From: JAUIET01 sp964352475
GTDB lineage: Bacteria > Pseudomonadota > Gammaproteobacteria > Pseudomonadales > JAUIET01
Reading direction: 5' to 3'
Assembly (NCBI GenBank): GCA_964352475.1
Contig: CAYGSL010000002.1
Coordinates: 111,339-175,338, forward strand
Length of the DNA stretch: 64,000 bases
The notes under the pieces are model-generated. The model was not told the origin of the DNA, did no database searches, and saw only the letters and a program-made list of their open reading frames with translations. Shown piece by piece: positions 18,206 through 27,320 of this stretch (position 1 is its first letter; each line of letters opens with the position of its first letter). The translations under genes were made by a program, and so were the position numbers.

Positions 18206-18760
18206 ATGGACCGCGAAGAACAAATTACCCGGTTGCTGGACAAGCAAGCCATTACCGATTTGCTGTACGCCTACTGCAATGCCGCAGATCGGCACGACAA
18301 TGAAAAAATGCGCCAGTTATATCACGAAGACGCGATTGATGATCACGGCGGTTTCTTCAAAGGCCCGGCCATGGATTTTATCGATCATTTGCCTGACATT
18401 CAGAAATCCATGCGCATTCTGCATCACAACCTGACAACAATGAACATTGCCATTGACGGCGACTATGCCGAAGGCGAGATCTACGTACTTGCTTTTCACC
18501 AGGCACTGAATGAAAACGATGAGCCCATTGATGTGTTGATAGGCGGTCGCTACCTTGACAAGTATGAAAAGCGCGACGGCATCTGGAAATTCAGTTACAA
18601 GGCTGTGCTGGCAGACTGGGTCAAGATTAGCGAACCAAGTGAGGTACGTCTTGACCATCCTTTTGTGGCTGGCTCGCACATAGGCGAGCCCGGGCCAGGC
18701 GACCCATCGTATGCAACTTTTCGCTTGTTAACGGCTGGCAAGCCGCCGTTTAAGCACTAA
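18206..18760 (+). CDS. SnoaL-like/NTF2-fold protein
   Basis: This is a 184-residue protein of the SnoaL-like (NTF2 fold) superfamily. ITDLLYAYCNAADRHD with the following DAIDDHGG is the usual N-terminal pattern. The family includes dehydratases, isomerases and ring-hydroxylating dioxygenase small subunits. No catalytic assignment can be made. It sits 4 bp after the SDR gene and is probably translated from the same mRNA. Confidence 0.85.
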   Translation: MDREEQITRLLDKQAITDLLYAYCNAADRHDNEKMRQLYHEDAIDDHGGFFKGPAMDFIDHLPDIQKSMRILHHNLTTMNIAIDGDYAEGEIYVLAFHQALNENDEPIDVLIGGRYLDKYEKRDGIWKFSYKAVLADWVKISEPSEVRLDHPFVAGSHIGEPGPGDPSYATFRLLTAGKPPFKH

Positions 18761-18888
18761 TTAGTCCTTTCATCGGGCGCTTCGTCGGCGTTTTGCTGCG
18801 CCAGGCCAGATGCACGACGAACTGTGCTGTAGTCGAGATTAACTTCGATTAATGTTGCGGGATTGAATGTACCGGGTCTCTCCACGCA

Positions 18889-20667
18889 ATGTCGAAAACG
18901 CCGTTCTCTCTGCTACTGAGCAGTTTGCTACTTTCGCTTATCTCCAATCATGCCATGGCACACTCTGCCATGTTTCCAGATCAATTCCGCTATGACGGCA
19001 GTGATGAGGGGCGTCTTGAACAAGCGCAAGCCAGTGGCGGGCCAGCCAAAGCCAGAGCGGTTTTAAGTAACCAGAATTGTGTCGATGGTCTGGCTGGTGA
19101 TTACCCCTGCCGCAATATCGACTTGCGCTCACTGATGAGTAAAACCGAATTGGGTGGCGGTGACACGTATCTGAATGATATCTGGGGTTGGACAGATCTC
19201 ACTACCGGCACCGAAGTGGCCATTGTAGGGCGTGAGAATGGCACTTCGTTTGTTGATATTAGCGACCCCGCCGACCCACAGCTAATGGGCTTCCTGCCAT
19301 CGTCAAATGGCGGCGTTGGCGACTGGCGCGACATTAAGGTGTATCAAGATCATGCCTATATAGTGGCCGACGGTGCCGGCAATAATACGCACGGCTTACA
19401 GATCTTTGACCTGCGTACATTGAGCGGCATCACTCCAGGAAGCACGCTCAGCGAAACAGCTACGCACACGGGTTTTGGCAATGCGCATAATATTGCGATC
19501 AACGAAGACAGTGGTTTTGCCTATGTCGTTGGGGCTAACCAGTGCAGCGGCGGCTTGTATATGCTGGATATTTCCACTCCGGCTAATCCGCAGTTCGCCG
19601 GGTGTTTCTCGGAAGACGGTTACACCCACGACGCGCAATGCGTGGTGTATCAAGGTCCTGATACGCGTTTCTTTGGTCAGGAAATTTGTGTTGCCTACAA
19701 CGAAGACACGCTGACGGTTGTTGATGTAACAACCAAAAGCAACCCGGTGATGTTATCCCGAACGCCCTACCCAGGAGCTCAATATACCCATCAGGGCTGG
19801 TTTGTCAGTGACAACCATACCTATATCGTTATGAATGACGAGCTGGATGAACAAAATGATGGTGTGAATACCACCAGCTATATGTGGAACATGAGCCTGC
19901 TGGATGCACCGATTGAGACCGGCAGGTACCGCGGTAATTCCAGGGCGATCGATCACAACATGTATACCCGGGACGGCTATGTGTTTGAATCAAATTACCG
20001 CGAAGGACTGCGTATTCTCAATGCCAGCAACGTAGACCTTGGCTCAATGAGTGAGCGCGCGTATTTCGATACCATTCCATGCTCTAACGCTCCGCGTTTT
20101 TCAGGCGCCTGGAGCAGCTATATCTACTTTGCCAGCGGTAACGTTATTGTTAGCGATATTGAGGCAGGATTGTTTGTGCTTAGACCCGACACGGCCGCAA
20201 TTGCAGCGAATGCCAATAATGCGGCTCCTGCCAGCAGTCCGGTATGTGCGCCCGAGCCAGAGCCTACGCCCGAGCCAGAACCTGAGCCTACACCTGAACC
20301 AGAACCTACACCTGAACCGGAACCTGCACCCGAGCCTGAACCTGCGCCCGAGCCAGAACCTGCACCCGAGCCTGAACCTGCGCCCGAGCCAGAACCCGCT
20401 CCTGAGCCGGAACCCACACCAGAGCCGGAACCTACACCAGAGCCAGAGCCCACTCCTGCACCAATGCCTGAACCTGAGCCTGCTCCCGAACCAGAACCTG
20501 CGCCGGAACCCGAACCTGCGCCAGAACCAGAGCCTGCACCAACACCACAGCCAGCGTCGCCTCAACCGGCCGCTGAAGCCTCTTCCGGTGGTGGCGGTGG
20601 CAGTACTTCGCCGCTGGTAGCTGCTTTACTCGCAGCTGCGGTACTTCGACGGCGAAAAAAGCGCTAG
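18889..20667 (+). CDS. Choice-of-anchor B protein with GlyGly-CTERM tail
   Basis: This is a secreted 592-residue protein. It has a signal peptide (about 1-24), then a beta-propeller-like region of LVIvD-type repeats (GTEVAIVGRENGTSFVDISDP; YMLDISTPANPQFAG) typical of choice-of-anchor B proteins. A Pro-Glu linker of roughly 100 residues follows. The C-terminus is a GlyGly-CTERM signal: GGGGGS, a hydrophobic helix and RRRKKR. Known biology of the signal is processing by rhombosortase for surface or type II secretion routes. No rhombosortase gene is visible here. Its stop overlaps the convergent ABC transporter stop by 4 bases. Confidence 0.88.
   Translation: MSKTPFSLLLSSLLLSLISNHAMAHSAMFPDQFRYDGSDEGRLEQAQASGGPAKARAVLSNQNCVDGLAGDYPCRNIDLRSLMSKTELGGGDTYLNDIWGWTDLTTGTEVAIVGRENGTSFVDISDPADPQLMGFLPSSNGGVGDWRDIKVYQDHAYIVADGAGNNTHGLQIFDLRTLSGITPGSTLSETATHTGFGNAHNIAINEDSGFAYVVGANQCSGGLYMLDISTPANPQFAGCFSEDGYTHDAQCVVYQGPDTRFFGQEICVAYNEDTLTVVDVTTKSNPVMLSRTPYPGAQYTHQGWFVSDNHTYIVMNDELDEQNDGVNTTSYMWNMSLLDAPIETGRYRGNSRAIDHNMYTRDGYVFESNYREGLRILNASNVDLGSMSERAYFDTIPCSNAPRFSGAWSSYIYFASGNVIVSDIEAGLFVLRPDTAAIAANANNAAPASSPVCAPEPEPTPEPEPEPTPEPEPTPEPEPAPEPEPAPEPEPAPEPEPAPEPEPAPEPEPTPEPEPTPEPEPTPAPMPEPEPAPEPEPAPEPEPAPEPEPAPTPQPASPQPAAEASSGGGGGSTSPLVAALLAAAVLRRRKKR
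20251..20550 (+). repeat. Pro-Glu codon repeat tract
   Basis: About 300 bp of degenerate tandem repeats encode PEPEPT/PEPEPA units as the linker before the GlyGly-CTERM signal. Codons alternate among CCT/CCC/CCA/CCG and GAG/GAA, so the protein repeat is better conserved than the DNA. Length variation by slippage or recombination is plausible. Confidence 0.85.
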
Positions 20668-22487
20668 AGCGGAACTTGCTCTCGCTCTTGCGCTCGCCAG
20701 AGCGCGGCATAGGCGCTGTCTGATTGCAGTAAGACATCATGGCTGCCTTGCTCAACAATGCCGCCTTCGCCCATTACAATAATGCGGTCTGAATCAACCA
20801 CCGTTGATAAGCGATGAGCTATCGTCAGACTGGTATGACCTTGTTGAAAGTCCTTTAACGCAGACATGATTGCTTGTTCCGAGCGACTGTCCAGCGACGA
20901 GGTTGCTTCGTCAAACACCAAAATAGGCGCACCTTTCAAAATGGTTCGGGCAATCGCCACGCGTTGTTTTTCGCCGCCAGAGAGCTTCAGCCCACGCTCA
21001 CCAACAGCGGTATCCACGCCATCAGGCAAAGAGGCAATAAAGTCTTGCAAGTGCGCCATTTTAATTGCAGCGCGCACTTCCTTATCGCTGGCATCAATCC
21101 GCCCGTAACGTATATTCTCCAAAATGGAGTCGTTGAATAACACGGTATCCTGCGGAACAATGCCTATGGCATCGCGCACTGACTTCTGGGTGCATTGCGC
21201 TATGTCCTGGCCATTAATCAGAATCTGACCGGCTTCGCCTTGGCCATCCTGGCTTGGGTCATAAAATCGGAATAACAGCTTCACTAGCGTGGATTTGCCA
21301 GCACCGCTGCCGCCAACTAGCGCCACTTTTTCGCCCGGGTGAATAGTGAAGTCCAGGTTGTTCAAAATATCTCGGTCGTTATTGTAGCGAAAGCTCACAT
21401 TACTAAACTGCACGCTGGGCGGCTTGTCCGTGGGTAGTTGCAGCTCAACAGCGTCAACCGCGTCGCGCACCGAGGGTTGTTCGTCAAGCAAGGCAAACAT
21501 CTGCTCAATGTTTGCCATTGAGCCTTTAATTTCTCTATACACGAAACCGAGAAAATTGAGCGGCAAAAACAGCTGCAGCATAAACGCATTAATCAACACG
21601 AAATCGCCCAGCGTCATATCACCGCTGGCGACTCTTTGCGCTGCAAGCATCATCATGGCGGTCATTGCACCTGCAATGATAAAAGCCTGGCCCGCGTTCA
21701 GTGTAAACAACGATAAGCGATTTTTGCGCCGTGCAGATTCCCATTCCGCCAGGTCCAGGTCATAACGATCAGCCTCAAATTTTTCGTTAGTGAAGTACTT
21801 AACCGTTTCATAGTTCAACAAGCTGTCTATCGCATGAGTATTACTTGTAGAGTCTGCCAGGTTCGCCGCACGAACAAATCGCGTGCGCCATTCAGTAGTC
21901 ACAACCGAAAATGCAACGTATAAGGCAATAGCAATAAGCGTGATAACGGCGAAGTGCCAGCCGTAGTTCGCCATCAGCAGGCCAATCACCAGAAAAATTT
22001 CCAGAAAAGTCGGCACGATATTAAACACGAAGAAGCGCATTAAAAAACCAACGCCAGTGGTACCGCGTTCAATATCGCGGGCAAGCCCACCGGTTCGCCG
22101 ATTTAAATGAAAGTCCAGGTCCAGTGCATGCAGATGCTCAAACACCTGCAGACCAATCCTGCGCATGGCGCGCTCGGTAACACGGCCAAACACCGTGTCA
22201 CGCAATTCGCCAAATGCCACGCTGGAAAATCGCGCCATACCATAGGCCACTACCAGAGCGACTGGAACGACAATCAGCTCGCCACCAACCGGCTCTGCGT
22301 CCAGGGTATCAACAATGTATTTCAACAGGAACGGGCCGATCACACTGGCGCCTTTGGCCGCAAGCAGGCAAAGAAACGCCAAGACTATTCTGTTTCGGTA
22401 GCCGGCAAGGTGCGGCCAGATCATCTGAAATACGCGCCAGTTCAGTTTTGCATCGGCATTGTCGGCAAGCTGGCCGTGAGGTGACAT
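20664..22487 (-). CDS. ABC transporter permease/ATPase, ATM1/HMT-like
   Basis: This is a half-size ABC exporter of 607 residues. The N-terminal membrane domain (about 30-330) is followed by a nucleotide-binding domain with Walker A GGSGAGKST, signature LSGGEKQRVAIA and Walker B ILVFDEATSSLD. FLLKYIVDTLD and FHLNRRTGGLARDIERG match the ATM1-type group linked to heavy-metal or iron-sulfur/glutathione-related export. It starts 3 bp after the diheme cytochrome gene, as third gene of a minus-strand operon with the beta-helix lipoprotein and the cytochrome. Substrate unknown. Confidence 0.9.
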   Translation of the reverse strand: MSPHGQLADNADAKLNWRVFQMIWPHLAGYRNRIVLAFLCLLAAKGASVIGPFLLKYIVDTLDAEPVGGELIVVPVALVVAYGMARFSSVAFGELRDTVFGRVTERAMRRIGLQVFEHLHALDLDFHLNRRTGGLARDIERGTTGVGFLMRFFVFNIVPTFLEIFLVIGLLMANYGWHFAVITLIAIALYVAFSVVTTEWRTRFVRAANLADSTSNTHAIDSLLNYETVKYFTNEKFEADRYDLDLAEWESARRKNRLSLFTLNAGQAFIIAGAMTAMMMLAAQRVASGDMTLGDFVLINAFMLQLFLPLNFLGFVYREIKGSMANIEQMFALLDEQPSVRDAVDAVELQLPTDKPPSVQFSNVSFRYNNDRDILNNLDFTIHPGEKVALVGGSGAGKSTLVKLLFRFYDPSQDGQGEAGQILINGQDIAQCTQKSVRDAIGIVPQDTVLFNDSILENIRYGRIDASDKEVRAAIKMAHLQDFIASLPDGVDTAVGERGLKLSGGEKQRVAIARTILKGAPILVFDEATSSLDSRSEQAIMSALKDFQQGHTSLTIAHRLSTVVDSDRIIVMGEGGIVEQGSHDVLLQSDSAYAALWRAQEREQVPL

Positions 22488-22490
22488 GTG

Positions 22491-23621
22491 TTAGCAGCCA
22501 CCGTCCAGAGCGTTTATCCACTCATTTAACAGTGCTATACCCTCTGCGTGCGCCAGCGATCTACCCAGCTCGGGCATCATGTCACCAGGCTTGGTAGATC
22601 GCATTCGAAACGTCATGATGGACCGCTCCGCATTACCCGGAACAATCGAGTATTGTCGATTGCCAGTACCGCGCCCGGCGGCCACCGGCGGTTTGCATAC
22701 ACCCATAGACAGCGCGTTTGTGTTTTGAATATTTAGCAGCAATGCCGATGTGTCGGCAGCGCCGTTGGGGTTATGGCAATGGCTGCAGTTAATATCAAGA
22801 TACGCTCGAGCGCGCTCATCCAACGAATGTCCAGCGCCGTGCTGCCAATCTGCATTTGCAGTAATTGCTTCAGGTACTCCAGTTAACGACAACTTCTCGC
22901 GCCAGGCAGTCAGTTGAGCTGCGCCGTCATGGTAGACAGACGCCTTATGCAAGTGCCTCGCCTTAGGGCCTATGGGCAGCAGTTGTTTGGAACCATGATC
23001 GGTTTCATGGCAGCCTGCGCATTGGTTTTTGTCGGGAACTACATAGGCAAATGATTGAGCCTCGCCACTGGCAGGTTCAAGCAGCGACAATGATTTGATG
23101 TCTCCGGTGATCTCCAGACTGGCATCGGTCTGTTGGTCATTCCATACGTAAGGCAAAGCCTGCCAGTGGTCGCTGTGGCGAATCAGCAAACGGGTTTCAA
23201 TCAAACGCACTTTGCCCATATCAAGTGCACCATTGGCGAAGTACTGGGCCTGATCAGCCTCTTTGAGTACCGTGTTAAAGCCGGCATCGGCAGCGCTGGC
23301 CCTGGGGTAAAAAAAGGTTTTGGAAATAACCGTGCCTACCGGAAAATCAAATGTCTCCTCGTCGTCATAGGCAATTTGCTGGCCCTCTGGAATCCAAACG
23401 GTGCGCAGCTTATGCGCGTAATCAGTAAACAAACTACTGTTTAAATCATACGGTACAGCACGCGTATTAAGCTGCAGGCGCTGATTACCAACAGATAACA
23501 ATTGCCACGCGCTGAGTTGCTGGGGAACAGCGTCCGCGGCGTGCAGCTTCACGTCTTTTGGGGTCTGCGAACAAGACAGTAGCAGTACGCAGCTAACAAG
23601 CAGTAAACAGTAACGGTGCAT
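22491..23621 (-). CDS. SO2930-family diheme c-type cytochrome lipoprotein
   Basis: This is a 376-residue lipoprotein (LLLSC lipobox). Two heme c attachment motifs are present, CAGCH near residue 201 and CSHCH near residue 280. The pattern LFTDYAHKLRTVWIPEG and FPVGTVISKTFFYP matches the SO2930/HNE_0200-type family. That family is known to occur next to a parallel beta-helix protein gene, as here. The role of the pair is unknown; electron transfer at the periplasmic face is inferred. The start codon directly abuts the upstream stop. Confidence 0.88.
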   Translation of the reverse strand: MHRYCLLLVSCVLLLSCSQTPKDVKLHAADAVPQQLSAWQLLSVGNQRLQLNTRAVPYDLNSSLFTDYAHKLRTVWIPEGQQIAYDDEETFDFPVGTVISKTFFYPRASAADAGFNTVLKEADQAQYFANGALDMGKVRLIETRLLIRHSDHWQALPYVWNDQQTDASLEITGDIKSLSLLEPASGEAQSFAYVVPDKNQCAGCHETDHGSKQLLPIGPKARHLHKASVYHDGAAQLTAWREKLSLTGVPEAITANADWQHGAGHSLDERARAYLDINCSHCHNPNGAADTSALLLNIQNTNALSMGVCKPPVAAGRGTGNRQYSIVPGNAERSIMTFRMRSTKPGDMMPELGRSLAHAEGIALLNEWINALDGGC

Positions 23622-24866
23622 CTAGCCGCCAAGAGTCATGTCGATCGCGGGCAACTTGGCCAGCTCACACTGATGTGGTGCAATGTCTTTGCTAACAGCT
23701 TTAAAATCGTTAGCTGCGTCCAGATTAATGAAACCGGCGCCTTCTTCCTGCACACACAAACGCAAGTCGTCGGGCAGCGCACCATCAACCAGTTTGTCGG
23801 GGTTGACCACACCATCCCACAGAATGTCGGGCAAGCTGCCGGTTAAGCCATACTCCGCAATGCGCAGCGCCTTCAAGCGAACATCACCCGGTGTGCCGCC
23901 TGCGCCACTCATTTCATTGTCGTAGATAAATATGCTTTCCGGGTAAGGGTCGAAATCTTCAGCGCTTGCTTTCTCGCTAAAAAAACCGGCCGTGAAATAG
24001 CTGGTGACTAAAATACTTGCAGTGTTATTGTCTTTTATACGGTTGTTAAACACTTCCACTTTGTCGTTGGAATTAATGACTACACCGGAGCCTGCCGGAA
24101 CACTGGCAACCGGCGTACCTTCTGCGCCAAAGTTCCCAGTGTTATTGTTGTTGATCTCGTTGTTATACACGCGAGTACTGTGGCCAGGTTGTGGCAGATT
24201 AGGCATGTTAAACACCAAAATGCCACCTGTGTTGTTTACGGCTATGTTTTCATACACATCAGCGCCGATGCTGTTTTCTATCTCAATACCAGCCACGTTG
24301 TATTCAGCGCGATTTCTGCGCACAACAATATTGGTAGACTGGCCAACGTAAATTCCGGCATCTGATGCTGCAATAGCAACAGAATCTTCAATCAGTACGT
24401 TATTCATTTGCACCGGGTAAATACCGTAGGCGCCATTACTGGTTGCCGGGCCATTAGTCCATTCTGTTCGCACCCGCTGCACAATCAGGTTTTCACCTTG
24501 ATTAATCTTGATGGCATCACCTTTTGTATCTTCAATGGCCAGATCCTGTAGCGTGAAATCGCTGGCGTTTACCAGCAAGCCTTCAGCGCCCTGTATCTGG
24601 TTTTTAAAACTGAGCACAGTTTTGTCCATGCCGGCGCCACGCAGCGTAACACCGTCCACATTCAAACTGAGCCCGCGGGTCATATCAAAGCGGCCTTCTG
24701 GCAGCTCTATAACGTCACCGGGCTTGGCTGAGATCAGTTTCTGCAGCAAGGATTTCTGAAAATCGTCGGTACTATTATTGGCCGCCGACTCAACCGGCGC
24801 GGCTGTCTCCTGACCGCAGGCAAGGATAAACACTGAAAGAGAGATCAAAAGCAAAGCGCGAAGCAT
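23622..24866 (-). CDS. Parallel beta-helix repeat lipoprotein
   Basis: This is a 414-residue lipoprotein (ILAC lipobox) of right-handed parallel beta-helix type. Repeats such as ENLIVQRVRTEWTN, NNVLIEDSVAIAASDAGIYVGQSTNIVVRRNRAEYN and EIENSIGADVYENIAVNNTGG resemble carbohydrate-active or surface proteins. It matches the beta-helix family known as partner of the SO2930 cytochrome. The start MLRALLLIS at 24866 gives a clean signal peptide. It is first gene of the operon with the cytochrome and ABC exporter, and is divergent from hldE. Confidence 0.87.
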   Translation of the reverse strand: MLRALLLISLSVFILACGQETAAPVESAANNSTDDFQKSLLQKLISAKPGDVIELPEGRFDMTRGLSLNVDGVTLRGAGMDKTVLSFKNQIQGAEGLLVNASDFTLQDLAIEDTKGDAIKINQGENLIVQRVRTEWTNGPATSNGAYGIYPVQMNNVLIEDSVAIAASDAGIYVGQSTNIVVRRNRAEYNVAGIEIENSIGADVYENIAVNNTGGILVFNMPNLPQPGHSTRVYNNEINNNNTGNFGAEGTPVASVPAGSGVVINSNDKVEVFNNRIKDNNTASILVTSYFTAGFFSEKASAEDFDPYPESIFIYDNEMSGAGGTPGDVRLKALRIAEYGLTGSLPDILWDGVVNPDKLVDGALPDDLRLCVQEEGAGFINLDAANDFKAVSKDIAPHQCELAKLPAIDMTLGG

Positions 24867-24931
24867 AAAGTATTCCCAAAATTGCATGGACTAATGTCGT
24901 AGGGTACCAGTTTACCGGTAGAATAAGTGTT

Positions 24932-26359
24932 ATGAAAACTGTCATTCCAAACTTTGCGGGCAAGCAAGTGCTGGTTCTCGGTGACCTGATGCTGGATCGC
25001 TATTGGGCTGGCCCCACCACGCGCATATCACCCGAAGCGCCAGTGCCCGTCACACGCGTAGATGAACAGTTTGAACGACCCGGGGGCGCTGGCAACGTGG
25101 CGCTTAATATCACCTCGCTGGGCTGCAAGGCGCGATTGCTGGGCTATGTGGGTGACGATGAATCGGCGCAGCTGCTGGAAAGTGCTCTGCAGCAAGCGGG
25201 AGTAGAGTGTCAGTTTCAGACCGTTGCCGGCCAGCAGACCGTCACCAAACTGCGTGTGCTCAGCCGCAACCAGCAATTAATGCGTCTGGATTTCGAAAAA
25301 GGTTTTGCCGACGTTAATGGAACTGAATTGCGCTGCAGTTATGAACAAGCCATCACCGGCTGTGGCGCGATCGTGCTGTCTGATTATGGTAAAGGCACAC
25401 TTGCAGATACCAGGCAACTGATCGACCTGGCCCGCGCCGCCAATGTTCCGGTGCTGGTTGACCCGAAAGGCAGTGATTTTGGTAAATACCGTAAGGCGTC
25501 ATTGATCACACCCAACCAGGCTGAGTTTGAAGCAGTGGTAGGACCCTGTGTTGATGATGAAGACTTATTAAAAAAAGGCGAGCAGCTGCGAAGTCAACTT
25601 GAACTGGACGCCTTGCTGGTAACGCGCAGCGAACGCGGCATGGTGTTGTTTCAACGAGACCAGGCTGCTGTTACTTTACCAACCCGCGCACAGGAAGTGT
25701 TTGACGTTACCGGCGCCGGTGACACCGTGATAGGTACGCTGGCAGCAGCAATTGCCGCGGGTGAAAATTTTGAATCTGCAATGCAGCTGTCCAATCTGGC
25801 TGCTGGCGTGGTGGTCGGTAAAATTGGCACCGCAACAGCCAGTGTGGCTGAACTTCAGCAGGCCATGTTAATGCACGAGCCATTACCGCGCGGCGTTACC
25901 GATGAAGATCAATTGTTGGAAACACTCAAAGCGGCCAAAGCAAACAACGAGCGTATCGTTATGACCAATGGTTGCTTTGATATTTTACACGCAGGTCATG
26001 TTGCCTATCTTTCCAGCGCGGCTGAGTTGGGTGACCGACTAATCGTTGCGGTTAATGATGACGACTCGGTAAAACGTCTAAAAGGGGAAGGTCGACCGGT
26101 TAACGGCGTTCAACAACGCATGGCCGTGTTGTCTGGCCTTGAAAGCGTTGATTGGGTTGTACCGTTTAGCGAGGATACACCTGCTCGACTCATAGCAAAA
26201 TTACTCCCCGACACATTGGTAAAAGGCGGTGATTATGCTCCTGAAGAGATTGCCGGCGGTGACGCGGTTATAGCCAACGGCGGTGAGGTTCAGGTGTTGC
26301 AGTTTATAGATGGCTTGTCTACATCAGCTATTATTTCAGCGATCAAAAAGCGAGTGTGA
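24932..26359 (+). CDS. hldE: Bifunctional heptokinase / ADP-heptose synthase HldE
   Basis: This enzyme makes ADP-heptose for the LPS inner core. The N-terminal PfkB-type kinase phosphorylates heptose 7-phosphate at C1, and the C-terminal cytidylyltransferase-like domain adds AMP. At 475 residues it matches E. coli HldE (477). Kinase marks are GGAGNVALN near 52 and TGAGDTVIG near 265. The transferase mark is TNGCFDILHAGHV near 345. hldD follows at once, so the two form an LPS core operon. Confidence 0.96.
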   Translation: MKTVIPNFAGKQVLVLGDLMLDRYWAGPTTRISPEAPVPVTRVDEQFERPGGAGNVALNITSLGCKARLLGYVGDDESAQLLESALQQAGVECQFQTVAGQQTVTKLRVLSRNQQLMRLDFEKGFADVNGTELRCSYEQAITGCGAIVLSDYGKGTLADTRQLIDLARAANVPVLVDPKGSDFGKYRKASLITPNQAEFEAVVGPCVDDEDLLKKGEQLRSQLELDALLVTRSERGMVLFQRDQAAVTLPTRAQEVFDVTGAGDTVIGTLAAAIAAGENFESAMQLSNLAAGVVVGKIGTATASVAELQQAMLMHEPLPRGVTDEDQLLETLKAAKANNERIVMTNGCFDILHAGHVAYLSSAAELGDRLIVAVNDDDSVKRLKGEGRPVNGVQQRMAVLSGLESVDWVVPFSEDTPARLIAKLLPDTLVKGGDYAPEEIAGGDAVIANGGEVQVLQFIDGLSTSAIISAIKKRV

Positions 26360-26360
26360 T

Positions 26361-27320
26361 GTGATCGACACAACAGGTATGTTAGTTGTTACAGGTGGCG
26401 CCGGCTTTATTGGCAGTAATCTTGTAAAAGCATTAAACGATGCTGGCCGCAAAGACGTGATCGTAGTTGACGATCTAAGCGACGGACACAAATTCGTAAA
26501 CCTGGTTGATTGCGATATAGCCGACTATTTGCATTTTACTGAGTTTGAGCAGCGTGTGAAAAGCGGTGAGTTCGCCGGCGTACAGGCCATCTTCCATCAG
26601 GGCGCGTGTTCAACCACCACCGAGTGGGACGGCCACTACATGATGGAGAACAACTTTCACTATTCGAAAGTGCTTCTTCACCATTGCCTGCAACACAATA
26701 TTCAGTTTGTGTATGCCTCGTCTGCGGCTGTGTATGGCGGCAATCAAACCTTTGTTGAAGTGCCTGAATATGAGGCGCCGCTTAATGTGTATGGGTATTC
26801 AAAATTATTGTTCGACCAGTATGTGCGCCGGGTTGTTGATTTCGCGCGCCCGTATTCACAGGTTGCCGGCTTACGCTATTTCAACGTGTATGGCCAGCGC
26901 GAACAGCACAAAGGTAGCCAGGCCAGCGTTGCATTTCACCTGCACAATCAGTTAAAAAATGGTGATACGGTTAAGTTGTTTGAAGGCAGTGAAAACTACC
27001 CGCCCGGCGAGCAGCGCCGGGATTTCGTATTTGTTGACGATGTGGTTGACGTAAACCAGTGGTTATTGGCAAATCCAGACGTGTGTGGCATTTTCAATGT
27101 AGGCAGCGGGCGAAGCCAAACATTTAATGACGTTGCCAATGCAGTCATCGAATTTAATGGGCGGGGCGAAATCCAGTACATTGAGTTTCCACCGGGGCTA
27201 AAAGAAGCGTATCAAAGCTTCACCCAGGCCGATATTTCCAGCTTACGCGCCGCCGGTTACCAGCAAGAATTTAAAACCGTAGAGCAGGGCGTTAGCGAGT
27301 ATCTGGCTCGTCTTGGTTAG
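26361..27320 (+). CDS. hldD: ADP-L-glycero-D-manno-heptose 6-epimerase
   Basis: This NAD(P)-binding extended SDR converts ADP-D,D-heptose to ADP-L,D-heptose. TGGAGFIGSNLVKAL is the cofactor motif, the catalytic Tyr-Lys lies in YGYSKLLFDQYV, and RYFNVYGQRE is diagnostic. I give the GTG at 26361, one base after the hldE stop. The ATG at 26379 (MLVVTGGAGF) aligns exactly with the E. coli start and is the alternative. The 3' end overlaps the convergent glycosyltransferase gene by 29 bp. Confidence 0.94.
   Translation: MIDTTGMLVVTGGAGFIGSNLVKALNDAGRKDVIVVDDLSDGHKFVNLVDCDIADYLHFTEFEQRVKSGEFAGVQAIFHQGACSTTTEWDGHYMMENNFHYSKVLLHHCLQHNIQFVYASSAAVYGGNQTFVEVPEYEAPLNVYGYSKLLFDQYVRRVVDFARPYSQVAGLRYFNVYGQREQHKGSQASVAFHLHNQLKNGDTVKLFEGSENYPPGEQRRDFVFVDDVVDVNQWLLANPDVCGIFNVGSGRSQTFNDVANAVIEFNGRGEIQYIEFPPGLKEAYQSFTQADISSLRAAGYQQEFKTVEQGVSEYLARLG

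Noticed and set aside
20124..20453. Minus-strand frame encoding GSGSG repeats
   Set aside because: It is the complement of the Pro-Glu linker tract and exists only because of the repeat.
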